This document shows, piece by piece, positions 7,850 to 15,605 of a stretch of DNA of 40,623 bases. The stretch comes from an uncultured Bacteroidales bacterium (GTDB lineage: Bacteria > Bacteroidota > Bacteroidia > Bacteroidales > UBA3824), in assembly GCA_905233995.1 (NCBI GenBank), contig CAJOGF010000053.1, positions 1 to 40,623 of the forward strand, read 5' to 3'. Both the position numbers and the translations under genes were made by a program. Each line of letters opens with the position of its first letter. Position 1 is the stretch's first letter. The notes below the pieces were generated by a model that was not told the origin of the DNA, did no database searches, and saw only the letters and a program-made list of their open reading frames with translations.

Positions 7850-9391
7850 ATGTACACAGATAATGATATAAAATATTTCGCAGAACGCGGAATTAAGGTT
7901 GAGGAAATCAACAGGCAGTTGGAGTTTTACAAAAACGGTTTTCCGTATTTGGAACTTGTTCGTCCCGCTGTTGCAAACGACGGTATCAGATGTTTTTCGG
8001 AGCAGGAGATTTCGGAGTTTGTGCAGAAGTATAATGCGGACTCGCAAGAGATTAATATTGTAAAGTTTGTACCTGCCTCTGGTGCGGCTTCAAGAATGTT
8101 TAAGGATTTGTTTGTTTTTGTATCGGAATATAATGGTACTCCGGAGCAGAAACAAAAGTTTGCTGACATTGCCTCGCCGGCGCGTCGTTTTATTGATAAT
8201 ATTGATAGGTTTGCTTTTTATGACAACCTTCAAAAGATTGTCTATGGCAAATATGGTATGTCGGTAAAGGAGCTGCTTCAGGCGCATAAGCCGAAGGAGT
8301 TGGTAGAGAGTGTGATTTCGAGCGAAGGGCTCAATTATGGCAATCTTCCAAAGGGTTTGATAGAGTTTCACCGCTACAAAAATACAACGAGAACTCCAAT
8401 AGAAGAGCATATTGCAGAAGGTATTCAATATGCGAAGTCTGGCAAAGATGTAAAAATCCATTTTACAGTATCGCCAGAGCATTTAGGCTTGTTTACAGCT
8501 TTTGTGGAAAAGGCGAGAAACTTTTTTGAGGAGAAATATGCTTGTAAACTTCACATTGATTTTTCAACGCAAAAGCCTTTTACCGATACTATTGCTGTGG
8601 ACGATAATAACGAAATTTTCCGCAATGAAGACGGTACTCCTTTGTTCCGTCCGGCTGGGCATGGTTCGTTGATTGAAAATCTTAACGATATTAAGGCTCG
8701 TCTTATTTTTATTAAGACCATTGATAATGTTGTTCCCGATTCAAGAAGGGAAACTACAATAAAGTATAAAGAAGCGTTGGCGGGTTATCTTCTCAAAACT
8801 AAAGAAAATATCGCCGATTACATAAAGTTGCTTGAAAACAATCCAACAAGTCAACAACTTGATGAGGCATACGTTTTTGTCAGCAAGAAACTTTGTGTAG
8901 AATTTCCTGAAGACTTTTTGAATTTGTCAGAAAAGGAAAAAGCCGAGAAAATGCTTCTGAAACTCAAACGACCTTTGAGAGTTTGTGGTATGGTAAAGAA
9001 CGAGGGCGAACCCGGTGGAGGACCTTTTTGGGCTAAAAATCAAGACGGTACAACATCGCTTCAGATTGTGGAAAGTTCTCAAATAGATAAAAATAATCCT
9101 AAGAGTCAGGAAATTGTTAAAAAAGCGACACATTTCAATCCTGTTGATTTGGTTTGCGATGTTACTGACTGCGAAGGAAACAAGTTTGATTTAAGGAATT
9201 TTACCGATCCTCTTACAGGATTTATTTCGCATAAATCCAAAAACGGTAGAAATCTCAAATCTATCGAAAGACCCGGACTTTGGAATGGCGCAATGTCGGA
9301 TTGGAACACTATTTTTGTTGAAGTTCCGATTGAGACATTCTCTCCCGTTAAAACAGTGTTGGATCTTTTGAGGGAGCAACATCAAATTTAG
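7850..9391 (+). CDS. DUF4301 family protein
   Basis: The 513-residue protein has no signal peptide and matches the Bacteroidota DUF4301 family from its opening (MYTDNDIKYFAERGI) and the segment KFVPASGAASRMFKDLF (about residues 68-84). That glycine/serine-rich segment looks like a nucleotide-binding loop of a sugar nucleotidyltransferase-type fold, but this is inference and the function is not known. Further conserved-looking segments are FRPAGHGSLIENLN, VCGMVKNEGEPGGGPFW and LTGFISHKSKNGR. ATG 7850 is chosen because an upstream TTG at 7808 would lie inside the terminator hairpin. Confidence 0.85.
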   Translation: MYTDNDIKYFAERGIKVEEINRQLEFYKNGFPYLELVRPAVANDGIRCFSEQEISEFVQKYNADSQEINIVKFVPASGAASRMFKDLFVFVSEYNGTPEQKQKFADIASPARRFIDNIDRFAFYDNLQKIVYGKYGMSVKELLQAHKPKELVESVISSEGLNYGNLPKGLIEFHRYKNTTRTPIEEHIAEGIQYAKSGKDVKIHFTVSPEHLGLFTAFVEKARNFFEEKYACKLHIDFSTQKPFTDTIAVDDNNEIFRNEDGTPLFRPAGHGSLIENLNDIKARLIFIKTIDNVVPDSRRETTIKYKEALAGYLLKTKENIADYIKLLENNPTSQQLDEAYVFVSKKLCVEFPEDFLNLSEKEKAEKMLLKLKRPLRVCGMVKNEGEPGGGPFWAKNQDGTTSLQIVESSQIDKNNPKSQEIVKKATHFNPVDLVCDVTDCEGNKFDLRNFTDPLTGFISHKSKNGRNLKSIERPGLWNGAMSDWNTIFVEVPIETFSPVKTVLDLLREQHQI

Positions 9392-9424
9392 TAGAAAAAA
9401 ATAAATCTTTTATTTGTTGTTTTT

Positions 9425-9475
9425 AGGCGGGTTGATGTGTTAAATTTTTTTTGCGCATTTCCCCGTCTGTTTTTT
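9425..9475 (+). terminator. Possible terminator after DUF4301
   Basis: Bases 9425-9431 can pair with 9462-9468 (seven pairs including one G-T) and a T run follows at 9470-9475. The loop is long, about 30 bases, so the call is weak. Confidence 0.35.
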
Positions 9476-9498
9476 AATAATTTTTTCATAACAAAAAA

Positions 9499-10758
9499 AT
9501 GTCTCTTGTTCTAAAAAACGGAATTTACATTGATTTTTCCACTTTGGATTTTATATCTAAAGACGTGATTTTATCATCGGATAGACAGACTTTAACTTTT
9601 ACAGATTATAATACTTATATTCCTGAAGCGGGCGATCAAGTGGCTGATTGTAGCGGCAAATATATAACACATTCGTTTGCAGATGCTTATTTAAGGCCGG
9701 GATTATCGCTTGCATCAAAAGCCAAAATCTTTACAAAGAGAGAGACAACGTATTTCCGTTATGTTAGCGACATACTTTGGGGTGTAGACAAAGTTTTGGA
9801 TAAGGATTTGGTTTATGCTTCAGCACTTTATGCAGCGATTAATGCGGCGCGAAGTGGCACAACTTTCGCAATATGTAGAAACGAAAGTTCTAATTTTATA
9901 GAAGGTTCGTTGTCGATAGTAAAACAAGCATTTGATGAGGTTGGTATAAGTTCGCTTCAGAGTTATGCAGCGTGTGAGGCTGACGGATATGCAGTAGCCG
10001 AGCGTGCGGTTAACGAAAATGCGCAATTCCTTTCTGCAAATCAAGGTTTGATGGGTATTGCGGCTTCGTATCTTGCAAGTAAAGAATTATTTTCGGTTGT
10101 GGCAAATGTTTGTAAAGAGAAAAACATTGGTCTTTTGATTAATGCTGCTGAAGACGAATTGGATCAAATCAATTCGATGAGGGATTATCGTAGAAGCGTT
10201 GTTTTAAGGCTTTATGAGTCGGGAATGATGGATTTTTGTTCCACTATTTTAGCAAATGCAAATTATATAAGTGATGACGAAAGAAGTTATATAAAAAACA
10301 AACCAGCATGGATTGCGCATAATGCAATTGGTAATTTCAGAAGGGGTATAAAACCTTTTAATTCCATTTGGCTTGATAATATTCTTCTTGGTTCTGACTT
10401 TTCGGGTTCAAGTATGCCAGTGGTTGCCTCTCATGCGTTTTTTTCGTCGTTGGCAACTGACAATGATTTGTTGTTAAAAGACGTTTATAAACGGTTGAGA
10501 GCGGTTCACACTTATACCAAAGTGAATAATTTTGATGGTGATGGCGATAACAATTTAATTGTTTTTGACAATAATTCGCCTTTTGAATTGAACAAAGAAA
10601 ATTTTATTAAGCATTTGGTTTATAATTACAACGCTTTTGATATAAAACTTGTGATTGCGAAAGGAAAAATTGTAGTAAAAAATAATCATGCGGTTCAAAT
10701 AGATGAGAAGGAGGTTCTTAAGTTTATTAAAGAACAAGCCGATAGAATAACCCTTTGA
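9499..10758 (+). CDS. SsnA-like amidohydrolase-fold protein lacking metal ligands
   Basis: The 419-residue protein follows the SsnA/chlorohydrolase-type amidohydrolase plan along its length: an N-terminal beta piece, a TIM-barrel-like middle and a C-terminal piece (NLIVFDNNSPFELN, then KLVIAKGKIVVKNNHAV) typical of the composite metal-dependent-hydrolase domain. The metal-binding residues are absent. The usual AHTHLYS motif is replaced by residues around ADAYLRPG, the HIHVAE strand by LLINAAE, and the LAHC strand by LANANY; only the late aspartate (LGSDFSGSS) remains. It is therefore probably a non-catalytic relative. It ends 4 bases before lpxK, so co-transcription is likely. Role unknown. 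Confidence 0.75.
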   Translation: MSLVLKNGIYIDFSTLDFISKDVILSSDRQTLTFTDYNTYIPEAGDQVADCSGKYITHSFADAYLRPGLSLASKAKIFTKRETTYFRYVSDILWGVDKVLDKDLVYASALYAAINAARSGTTFAICRNESSNFIEGSLSIVKQAFDEVGISSLQSYAACEADGYAVAERAVNENAQFLSANQGLMGIAASYLASKELFSVVANVCKEKNIGLLINAAEDELDQINSMRDYRRSVVLRLYESGMMDFCSTILANANYISDDERSYIKNKPAWIAHNAIGNFRRGIKPFNSIWLDNILLGSDFSGSSMPVVASHAFFSSLATDNDLLLKDVYKRLRAVHTYTKVNNFDGDGDNNLIVFDNNSPFELNKENFIKHLVYNYNAFDIKLVIAKGKIVVKNNHAVQIDEKEVLKFIKEQADRITL

Positions 10759-10762
10759 TGCT

Positions 10763-11851
10763 ATGTTAAAATTTTTACTTAAAATATTGTCCGAATTTTA
10801 TCACGCTGGTACATCATTTAGAAACTTTCTATACGATAACAACGTTATAAAATCACATGAATTTTCGATTCCAGTTATTTCGGTAGGAAATATTACTGTT
10901 GGCGGAACGGGCAAAACTCCGCATACTGAGTATATTGTTAGTTTACTAAAAGATAAGTTTGATGTAACAATTTTGAGTCGTGGTTACAAGCGCAAAACCA
11001 AAGGTTTTTTGAGAGCCACTCTTGATTCTTCAGTTATGGAAATTGGCGACGAGCCAAAGCAAATGGCAAAAAAATTCTTGCCTCAAGCGCAGGTTGTGGT
11101 CTGTGAAAGAAGGGTTGAGGGTATCAAAAAAATAATTAGAAGTCAGGTTGGTAATCAAATTATAGTTATGGACGATGCTTATCAGCATAGAAGTGTTGTA
11201 CCTAAGGTTAATATTTTGCTTGTTGACTACAACCGTCCTGTTTTTGAAGATCATCTTTTGCCATACGGACGATTACGTGAGACTATTGCAAAAGGTACAG
11301 CAAGGGCTCATATTATTATTGTTACGAAATGTCCTGAGGATATAAAGCCGATTGAAAAAAATATTTTTGCAAAAAATCTTAATCGTTTGCCTTTTCAGGC
11401 GATTTATTTTACTAATTTTCAATATGGTAAATTGACAAAAGTTTTTTCTCAGGCGCAAGATATTCCCGAAATTGATTCGCAAACACATATTTTGTTGTTG
11501 ACGGGAATTGCAAATACTACTGTTTTGGAAGATTATGTTAAGAATAATTTTTCAAAAAATATAACGCATATAAAATTCAAGGATCATCATAATTTTAGAA
11601 AAAAAGATATAGCAAAGATTACTGATTCTTTCAACGCTATAAAAGGCAAAAAACTTATTCTTACAACCGAAAAAGATGCTGTAAGGCTTGAAGAATTAAA
11701 TTTTGGATTGGAATTGAAAAAATGTATGTATTTTCTTCCTGTTCAAGTGAATTTTATATCCGAAGAAGAAGGTCAAAAGTTTAACGCTCAAATACTTAAA
11801 TATGTTACAGAAAATACAACAGACTATAAATTACATACGTCAGTGCATTGA
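10763..11851 (+). CDS. lpxK: Tetraacyldisaccharide 4'-kinase
   Basis: LpxK phosphorylates the 4' position of the lipid A disaccharide at the inner membrane. The 362-residue protein has a hydrophobic amphipathic start and then the LpxK-specific P-loop segment VGNITVGGTGKTPHTE (about residues 41-56). Other family segments are ILSRGYKRKTKG, GDEPKQMAKK, VMDDAYQHR (catalytic aspartates of the DDxxQ type) and LLPYGRLRE. The late segment LTTEKDAVRL is also typical. The ATG lies 4 bases after the previous stop, and the last 50 bases overlap punA in another frame. Confidence 0.95.
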   Translation: MLKFLLKILSEFYHAGTSFRNFLYDNNVIKSHEFSIPVISVGNITVGGTGKTPHTEYIVSLLKDKFDVTILSRGYKRKTKGFLRATLDSSVMEIGDEPKQMAKKFLPQAQVVVCERRVEGIKKIIRSQVGNQIIVMDDAYQHRSVVPKVNILLVDYNRPVFEDHLLPYGRLRETIAKGTARAHIIIVTKCPEDIKPIEKNIFAKNLNRLPFQAIYFTNFQYGKLTKVFSQAQDIPEIDSQTHILLLTGIANTTVLEDYVKNNFSKNITHIKFKDHHNFRKKDIAKITDSFNAIKGKKLILTTEKDAVRLEELNFGLELKKCMYFLPVQVNFISEEEGQKFNAQILKYVTENTTDYKLHTSVH

Positions 11852-12611
11852 TTTTGAGCCAGAAGTTGGTATTATTTTAGGCACAGGCTTAGGAAATCTT
11901 GCCAACGATATTCAGGTTGAGAAAACATTAAGTTATGCTGACATTCCTAACTTTCCTGTTTCTACGGTTCAGGGACATAAGGGGCAACTTGTTTTTGGAA
12001 TGCTTTCAGGGAAAAAGGTTGTTGCTATGCAGGGACGTTTCCATTTTTATGAAGGTTATTCGATGGAGCAGGTAACATATCCTGTTAGGGTTCTGAAAAT
12101 GTTAGGAATCAAAATGCTGATTGTAAGTAATGCGTCAGGAGGAATGAATACCTCCTTTCAAGTTGGAGATATTATGGTTATTACTGACCATATTAATCAT
12201 TTTGGTACTAATCCATTGATTGGTAAAAATTATGACGAATTTGGACCAAGATTTCCTGAAATGTCAGAGGCATACGATAAACGTTTTATAAAACTTGCGT
12301 TTGAAGTTGCTGAAAAAAACAACATTCATCTTCAGAAAGGTGTTTATATCGGTGTTACTGGTCCTACTTTTGAAACTCCTGCTGAATATAAATTTTTCCA
12401 TATTGCGGGTGCTGATGCGGTCGGTATGAGTACCGTCCCAGAAGTAATTGTAGCAAGGCACATGTCTTTACCTGTCTTTGCACTTTCTGTCATAACGGAT
12501 ATGGGAATTGGAACCACTGAAAAGCCAACTCACGAAGAGGTTCAGAAAGCGGCTGCGGCTGCCGAACCAAAAATGACTTTGGTAATAAAAGAAATGTTAA
12601 AAGAATTATAA
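11802..12611 (+). CDS. punA: Purine nucleoside phosphorylase (trimeric, PunA type)
   Basis: The enzyme cleaves inosine or guanosine with phosphate to free base and ribose-1-phosphate in purine salvage. The 269-residue protein shows the phosphate loop GTGLGNL near residue 27, VQGHKGQLVFG, MQGRFHFYEGYS near 68-79, SNASGGMN near 109 and the base-binding segment GVTGPTFETPAEYK near 185-198. The start at 11802 inside the end of lpxK is needed to give the family's opening helix (MLQKIQQTINYIRQ) and means a 50-base overlap, suggesting translational coupling. A bidirectional terminator follows immediately. Confidence 0.95.
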   Translation: MLQKIQQTINYIRQCIDFEPEVGIILGTGLGNLANDIQVEKTLSYADIPNFPVSTVQGHKGQLVFGMLSGKKVVAMQGRFHFYEGYSMEQVTYPVRVLKMLGIKMLIVSNASGGMNTSFQVGDIMVITDHINHFGTNPLIGKNYDEFGPRFPEMSEAYDKRFIKLAFEVAEKNNIHLQKGVYIGVTGPTFETPAEYKFFHIAGADAVGMSTVPEVIVARHMSLPVFALSVITDMGIGTTEKPTHEEVQKAAAAAEPKMTLVIKEMLKEL

Positions 12612-12616
12612 AAAAA

Positions 12617-12653
12617 AATTGATGCCGATTTTCATTCGACATCAATTTTTTTT
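12617..12653. terminator. Bidirectional terminator between punA and DUF3127
   Basis: AATTGATG at 12617-12624 pairs with CATCAATT at 12640-12647, with A runs before and T runs after. It can therefore stop both punA and the convergent minus-strand operon. Confidence 0.8.
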
Positions 12654-12657
12654 ATTG

Positions 12658-13059
12658 TTAAAACGGTAAATCGTCTGCGCCTTCCGCTTTAGGCTCTTCA
12701 ACATGTGGATTCGTTGGAGGCGGTGGCGTTGTGTTTGTTTGCTGCTGTGTTGTGTTTGTATTGTTTGATGTTGTGGTGTTTCCGTTAGCATCAACTTTGT
12801 CAACACGATAAGCAACTAAGTCGGTGTAAACTCTACCGTTGAACTCTCTACTGTTGATGTCAAAAAAGACTTTCACATTGTCGCCTTCTTTGAAATTTGA
12901 TAAATTTACTCTGTCGTTCCAAATTGTAAATTGACCGTATGAAGTATATTGTCCCGGCAATTCAATTACAAAAAATTGTTTGCTCCATTTTTTGCCGTTT
13001 TTTTCGCCCGACACCGGCTCTAAGGTTTTAAAGAATTTTCCTTCTACATCTAATGCCAT
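12658..13059 (-). CDS. DUF3127 protein with SSB-like acidic tail
   Basis: The 133-residue protein has a DUF3127-type domain (about residues 1-90) of beta strands: VEGKFFKTLEPVSG, FFVIELPG and DNVKVFFDINSREFNGRVYTDLVAYRV. This pattern looks like an OB fold. A low-complexity linker of asparagine, threonine, glutamine and proline (about 93-117) leads to the last residues ADDLPF. That DDLPF ending is the same type of tail by which bacterial single-stranded DNA-binding proteins recruit partners, so a nucleic-acid role is plausible but unproven. It is the last gene of a minus-strand run and follows its shorter paralogue by 40 bases. Confidence 0.8.
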   Translation of the reverse strand: MALDVEGKFFKTLEPVSGEKNGKKWSKQFFVIELPGQYTSYGQFTIWNDRVNLSNFKEGDNVKVFFDINSREFNGRVYTDLVAYRVDKVDANGNTTTSNNTNTTQQQTNTTPPPPTNPHVEEPKAEGADDLPF

Positions 13060-13099
13060 TTTCTTTTTGTTTTTTATTTGTTAGACAATCGGGTTTTTA

Positions 13100-13426
13100 T
13101 TAAAACGGTGCGGGTTCGTTGTTGACAGATGAATCATCAGCAGGTTTGCTGCTACCGTCGAGTTTTTCAATTCTCCATGCTCTAAGCGATGTTATATATT
13201 TGCCTTGCCATTCGTTGCTTCTAATATCAAAAGATACTTTTACTTTGTCTCCCTCTTTACAAGATTGCAAATCTGCTCCGTTGTTGTACACATCAAAAGC
13301 CGCAAGGGTTGGATAGTTGCCCGGCACTTCAATCATAAAGTCTTGAGATGTCCATGTGCCATTGCGACCTTCGCCTGTTCTTTCAGGAAAGATTTTCGTA
13401 ATTTTGCCTTCTATTTCTAATGCCAT
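13100..13426 (-). CDS. DUF3127 protein, shorter paralogue
   Basis: This 108-residue protein shares the DUF3127 plan with its neighbour: both begin MAL-(D/E)-(V/I)-EGK, then FMIEVPG here versus FVIELPG, and KVKVSFDIRSNEWQGKYITSLRAWRIEKL. The linker is shorter and the end reads EPAPF instead of DDLPF, so the acidic tail is weakened. The pair probably arose by tandem duplication followed by divergence. It lies 35 bases after an FKBP-type gene. Function unknown; an OB-like fold is inferred from the strand pattern. Confidence 0.8.
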   Translation of the reverse strand: MALEIEGKITKIFPERTGEGRNGTWTSQDFMIEVPGNYPTLAAFDVYNNGADLQSCKEGDKVKVSFDIRSNEWQGKYITSLRAWRIEKLDGSSKPADDSSVNNEPAPF

Positions 13427-13461
13427 GTTTCAAATAAAGTTTTTAAAAGGTTAAAAAAAAA

Positions 13462-14184
13462 CTATTTCTTTGTTTTATCATCTTCAGCCTTTATGATTTG
13501 CAATAGTTCAATCTCGAAAATAAGTGTACTATTTGGCGGTATTGCTTGAGCGCCTCTTGGTCCGTAGCCTAAGTCTGAAGGAATATAAACTTTCCATTTA
13601 GAACCAACAGGCATTGCTTGAAGTGTTAATTGCCAACCTCTTATGACATTTCGCAATGGAAATGTTATGGGCTGACCTCTGTCAACACTACTATCGAATT
13701 TTGTGCCGTCAATAAGTGTTCCTGTGTAATGAACTTCAACTTGGTCGTCTATCGATGGTTTTGCGCCGTTACCTTCTGTTATAACTTCGTAATAAATATC
13801 TGCGCTATCAAGTTTTTTGACGCCTTCTTTTTTTGCAATGTCGGACAAAAATTTTGTTCCTTTTTCAAGATTTTCCATAGCCTCTTTCTGTTGTTTGTCC
13901 ATCATATATTGACGGACGAACATCATAGCCTCTTGAGGGTCTTTGAATTTGAAATTTGCAGTGTCTTTTTTTTGTGCAGCAGAAAAACCTGCCCAAAAAT
14001 TGTTTAAATCCATTTCAGAGAATTGATCTGTTAGTTGAGTGCCTTCAAGAAAGCCGATTGCATAACTTGCAGAATCAATTTTGTTGTTTAAATTTGCCTT
14101 AGCATTAAGACCATTTGAACCGCTTGTACATGCAGACAACGCGAGTGCAGAGGCTGCTAAACAAAATAATGATGTTGTTCTCAT
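13462..14184 (-). CDS. FKBP-type peptidyl-prolyl isomerase lipoprotein
   Basis: The enzyme speeds cis-trans isomerisation at proline and folds envelope proteins. The 240-residue protein has a lipoprotein signal with lipobox LSAC, so the mature protein begins at Cys19 and is membrane-anchored. Residues about 34-110 form the helical FKBP_N dimerisation region as in Mip/FkpA (DSASYAIGFLEGTQL). The FKBP domain follows with VEVHYTGTLIDGTKFDSS, RGWQLTLQAMPVGSKW and PSDLGYGPRGAQAIPPNSTLIFEIELL, which includes the conserved active-site aromatics. The second FKBP gene lies 50 bases upstream in the same operon. Confidence 0.93.
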   Translation of the reverse strand: MRTTSLFCLAASALALSACTSGSNGLNAKANLNNKIDSASYAIGFLEGTQLTDQFSEMDLNNFWAGFSAAQKKDTANFKFKDPQEAMMFVRQYMMDKQQKEAMENLEKGTKFLSDIAKKEGVKKLDSADIYYEVITEGNGAKPSIDDQVEVHYTGTLIDGTKFDSSVDRGQPITFPLRNVIRGWQLTLQAMPVGSKWKVYIPSDLGYGPRGAQAIPPNSTLIFEIELLQIIKAEDDKTKK

Positions 14185-14234
14185 TTTTAATTTATATCTA
14201 ATTTTTTTTTGATTTCTTACAATTAATAAATCTC

Positions 14235-14945
14235 TTATTCGTCTTCTGTATCTTTAGAAGGAGGCTCAACGCTTACGAGTTCTATTTCAAAAATAAGTGT
14301 AGAAAACGCTGGCATTGCTTCGCTTGGAGAATAATCGCCATAACCGAGTTCTTGAGGAATGTATAATATGTATTTTGCACCTTCTCTCATCAGTTTCAGA
14401 CCTTCTGTCATACCGGGGATTAGATAATTCATGCTTAATTTTATCGGCTCCTCGTTGTCATAACTTGTGTCAAAAACGGTTCCGTCGATAAGTCTTCCTT
14501 CGTAATGTATTCTGATGTCATCGTTGTCAGAGGGAGTCTTGCCGTTTTTGTCGCCATAATCCAAAACCTTGTACTGAAGTCCCGATTCTGTGGTTTTGAC
14601 ACCTTCTTTTTGGGCGTTTGCAGCAAAAAATTCTCTCTCTTTTTTCATCTGACTTTCTTTCAACTCTTGCTCTTTCTTGTTGAAAAAGTCTTGAAGTACG
14701 TTTTTACATTCTTCTAACGAAAGTAGTGGCGAATTGTTAACTTTGCTGTCATTGAAGGCTCTACCTACGATTGTTGCGTCATAATCCGTAAGTCCTTCTT
14801 TCACCATATTTTGCGCTAACATATAGCCTAACGCGTAACTTATAGAATCGGTTTCAGAGGTGATTTTTACCTTATTGAAATGTTTTTGAGCCAAGACTGG
14901 ATATACATTCAGTGCTAACAAAACTAATGCGAAAATTTTTTTCAT
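14235..14945 (-). CDS. FKBP-type peptidyl-prolyl isomerase, periplasmic
   Basis: This 236-residue relative of the next gene has an ordinary signal peptide (about residues 1-19, ending PVLAQ) and no lipobox, so it is probably soluble in the periplasm. After the FKBP_N helical region (DSISYALGYMLAQNMVKEG) comes the FKBP domain: IRIHYEGRLIDGTVFDTSYD, MTEGLKLMREGAKYILYIP and GYGDYSPSEAMPAFSTLIFEIELV. It ends with an acidic tail rich in D and E. The gene lies 14 bases after the membrane protein gene, and the close spacing points to one operon. Confidence 0.93.
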   Translation of the reverse strand: MKKIFALVLLALNVYPVLAQKHFNKVKITSETDSISYALGYMLAQNMVKEGLTDYDATIVGRAFNDSKVNNSPLLSLEECKNVLQDFFNKKEQELKESQMKKEREFFAANAQKEGVKTTESGLQYKVLDYGDKNGKTPSDNDDIRIHYEGRLIDGTVFDTSYDNEEPIKLSMNYLIPGMTEGLKLMREGAKYILYIPQELGYGDYSPSEAMPAFSTLIFEIELVSVEPPSKDTEDE

Positions 14946-14959
14946 CTTTTTTTTTACTT

Positions 14960-15478
14960 TTAAAAAATTACAGTTATTTCCGATTTCAAAACGCCTATTG
15001 CTGCTGCAACTGGTTCGTTTTCTTGAGCGGAATATATTTCAACTATTTTTTTGCCGAGTTCTGAGGCTTTTGCATCAATTTCTACGGTTTGAGAGGCTTG
15101 ATTTACGATTTGTGTAATCAGTTCTTTTACGTCAGTAACGGCTTTCCATGCTTGAGAAGAAACATAAATCTGTTGAGAAAGGTTGTGTTCGTATTCAGCG
15201 CGGATAGAGGTTAGAAGGTTGTGTTGAAGTTCTAACGCTGTCATTCCGGGTTCTGTTACTCTAACAATAAGATTTTGTGGGTTAATTCTTTCGAGCAGTA
15301 GAGTTAGTCTTTCGTATGCTGCGAGTCTTATAGGGGTTACAGTTTTGTGATTTTCTACGGCGAGAGAGAGTTTTTCTTTCGAGTCCTCGCGGTCAAAAAA
15401 CTGCTTGATAATCATATATGTAGCCGCCAAAACAACTAATGACGGTAAAACATATTTAAATATTTCTAATAATTCCAT
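14960..15478 (-). CDS. Small membrane-anchored protein, Bacteroidota-conserved type
   Basis: The 172-residue protein has one N-terminal membrane helix (about residues 9-27, VLPSLVVLAATYMIIKQFF), followed by a cytoplasmic or periplasmic helical body containing PIRLAAYERLTLLLERINP and LLTSIRAEYEHNLSQQIYVS. I recognise this general type from Bacteroidota genomes but cannot name a function. It leads the minus-strand run that continues into the two FKBP isomerases and the DUF3127 pair, so a cell-envelope role is possible by context only. Confidence 0.65.
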   Translation of the reverse strand: MELLEIFKYVLPSLVVLAATYMIIKQFFDREDSKEKLSLAVENHKTVTPIRLAAYERLTLLLERINPQNLIVRVTEPGMTALELQHNLLTSIRAEYEHNLSQQIYVSSQAWKAVTDVKELITQIVNQASQTVEIDAKASELGKKIVEIYSAQENEPVAAAIGVLKSEITVIF

Positions 15479-15507
15479 TTCGTTATTAATATTATAAAAA
15501 ACCGCTG

Positions 15508-15515
15508 CAAAATTA
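15508..15515 (-). promoter_or_regulatory. -7 box for the minus-strand FKBP operon
   Basis: On the minus strand this reads TAATTTTG followed by C, 30 bases before the ATG at 15478. No clear -33 box is seen, so confidence is limited. Confidence 0.4.
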
Positions 15516-15569
15516 ATAAAACTTTTTTAGTAATTCATTTTTTTATTTTAATTTTTCTGTAAAAACCTT

Positions 15570-15577
15570 TATCTTTG
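15570..15577 (+). promoter_or_regulatory. -7 box for the Rpn-type gene
   Basis: TATCTTTG followed by CC lies 28 bases before the ATG at 15606. It is divergent from the box at 15508-15515; no clear TTTG was found at the -33 position. Confidence 0.45.
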
Positions 15578-15605
15578 CCAAAAACAATTGCAAAAACTTA
15601 TAATC

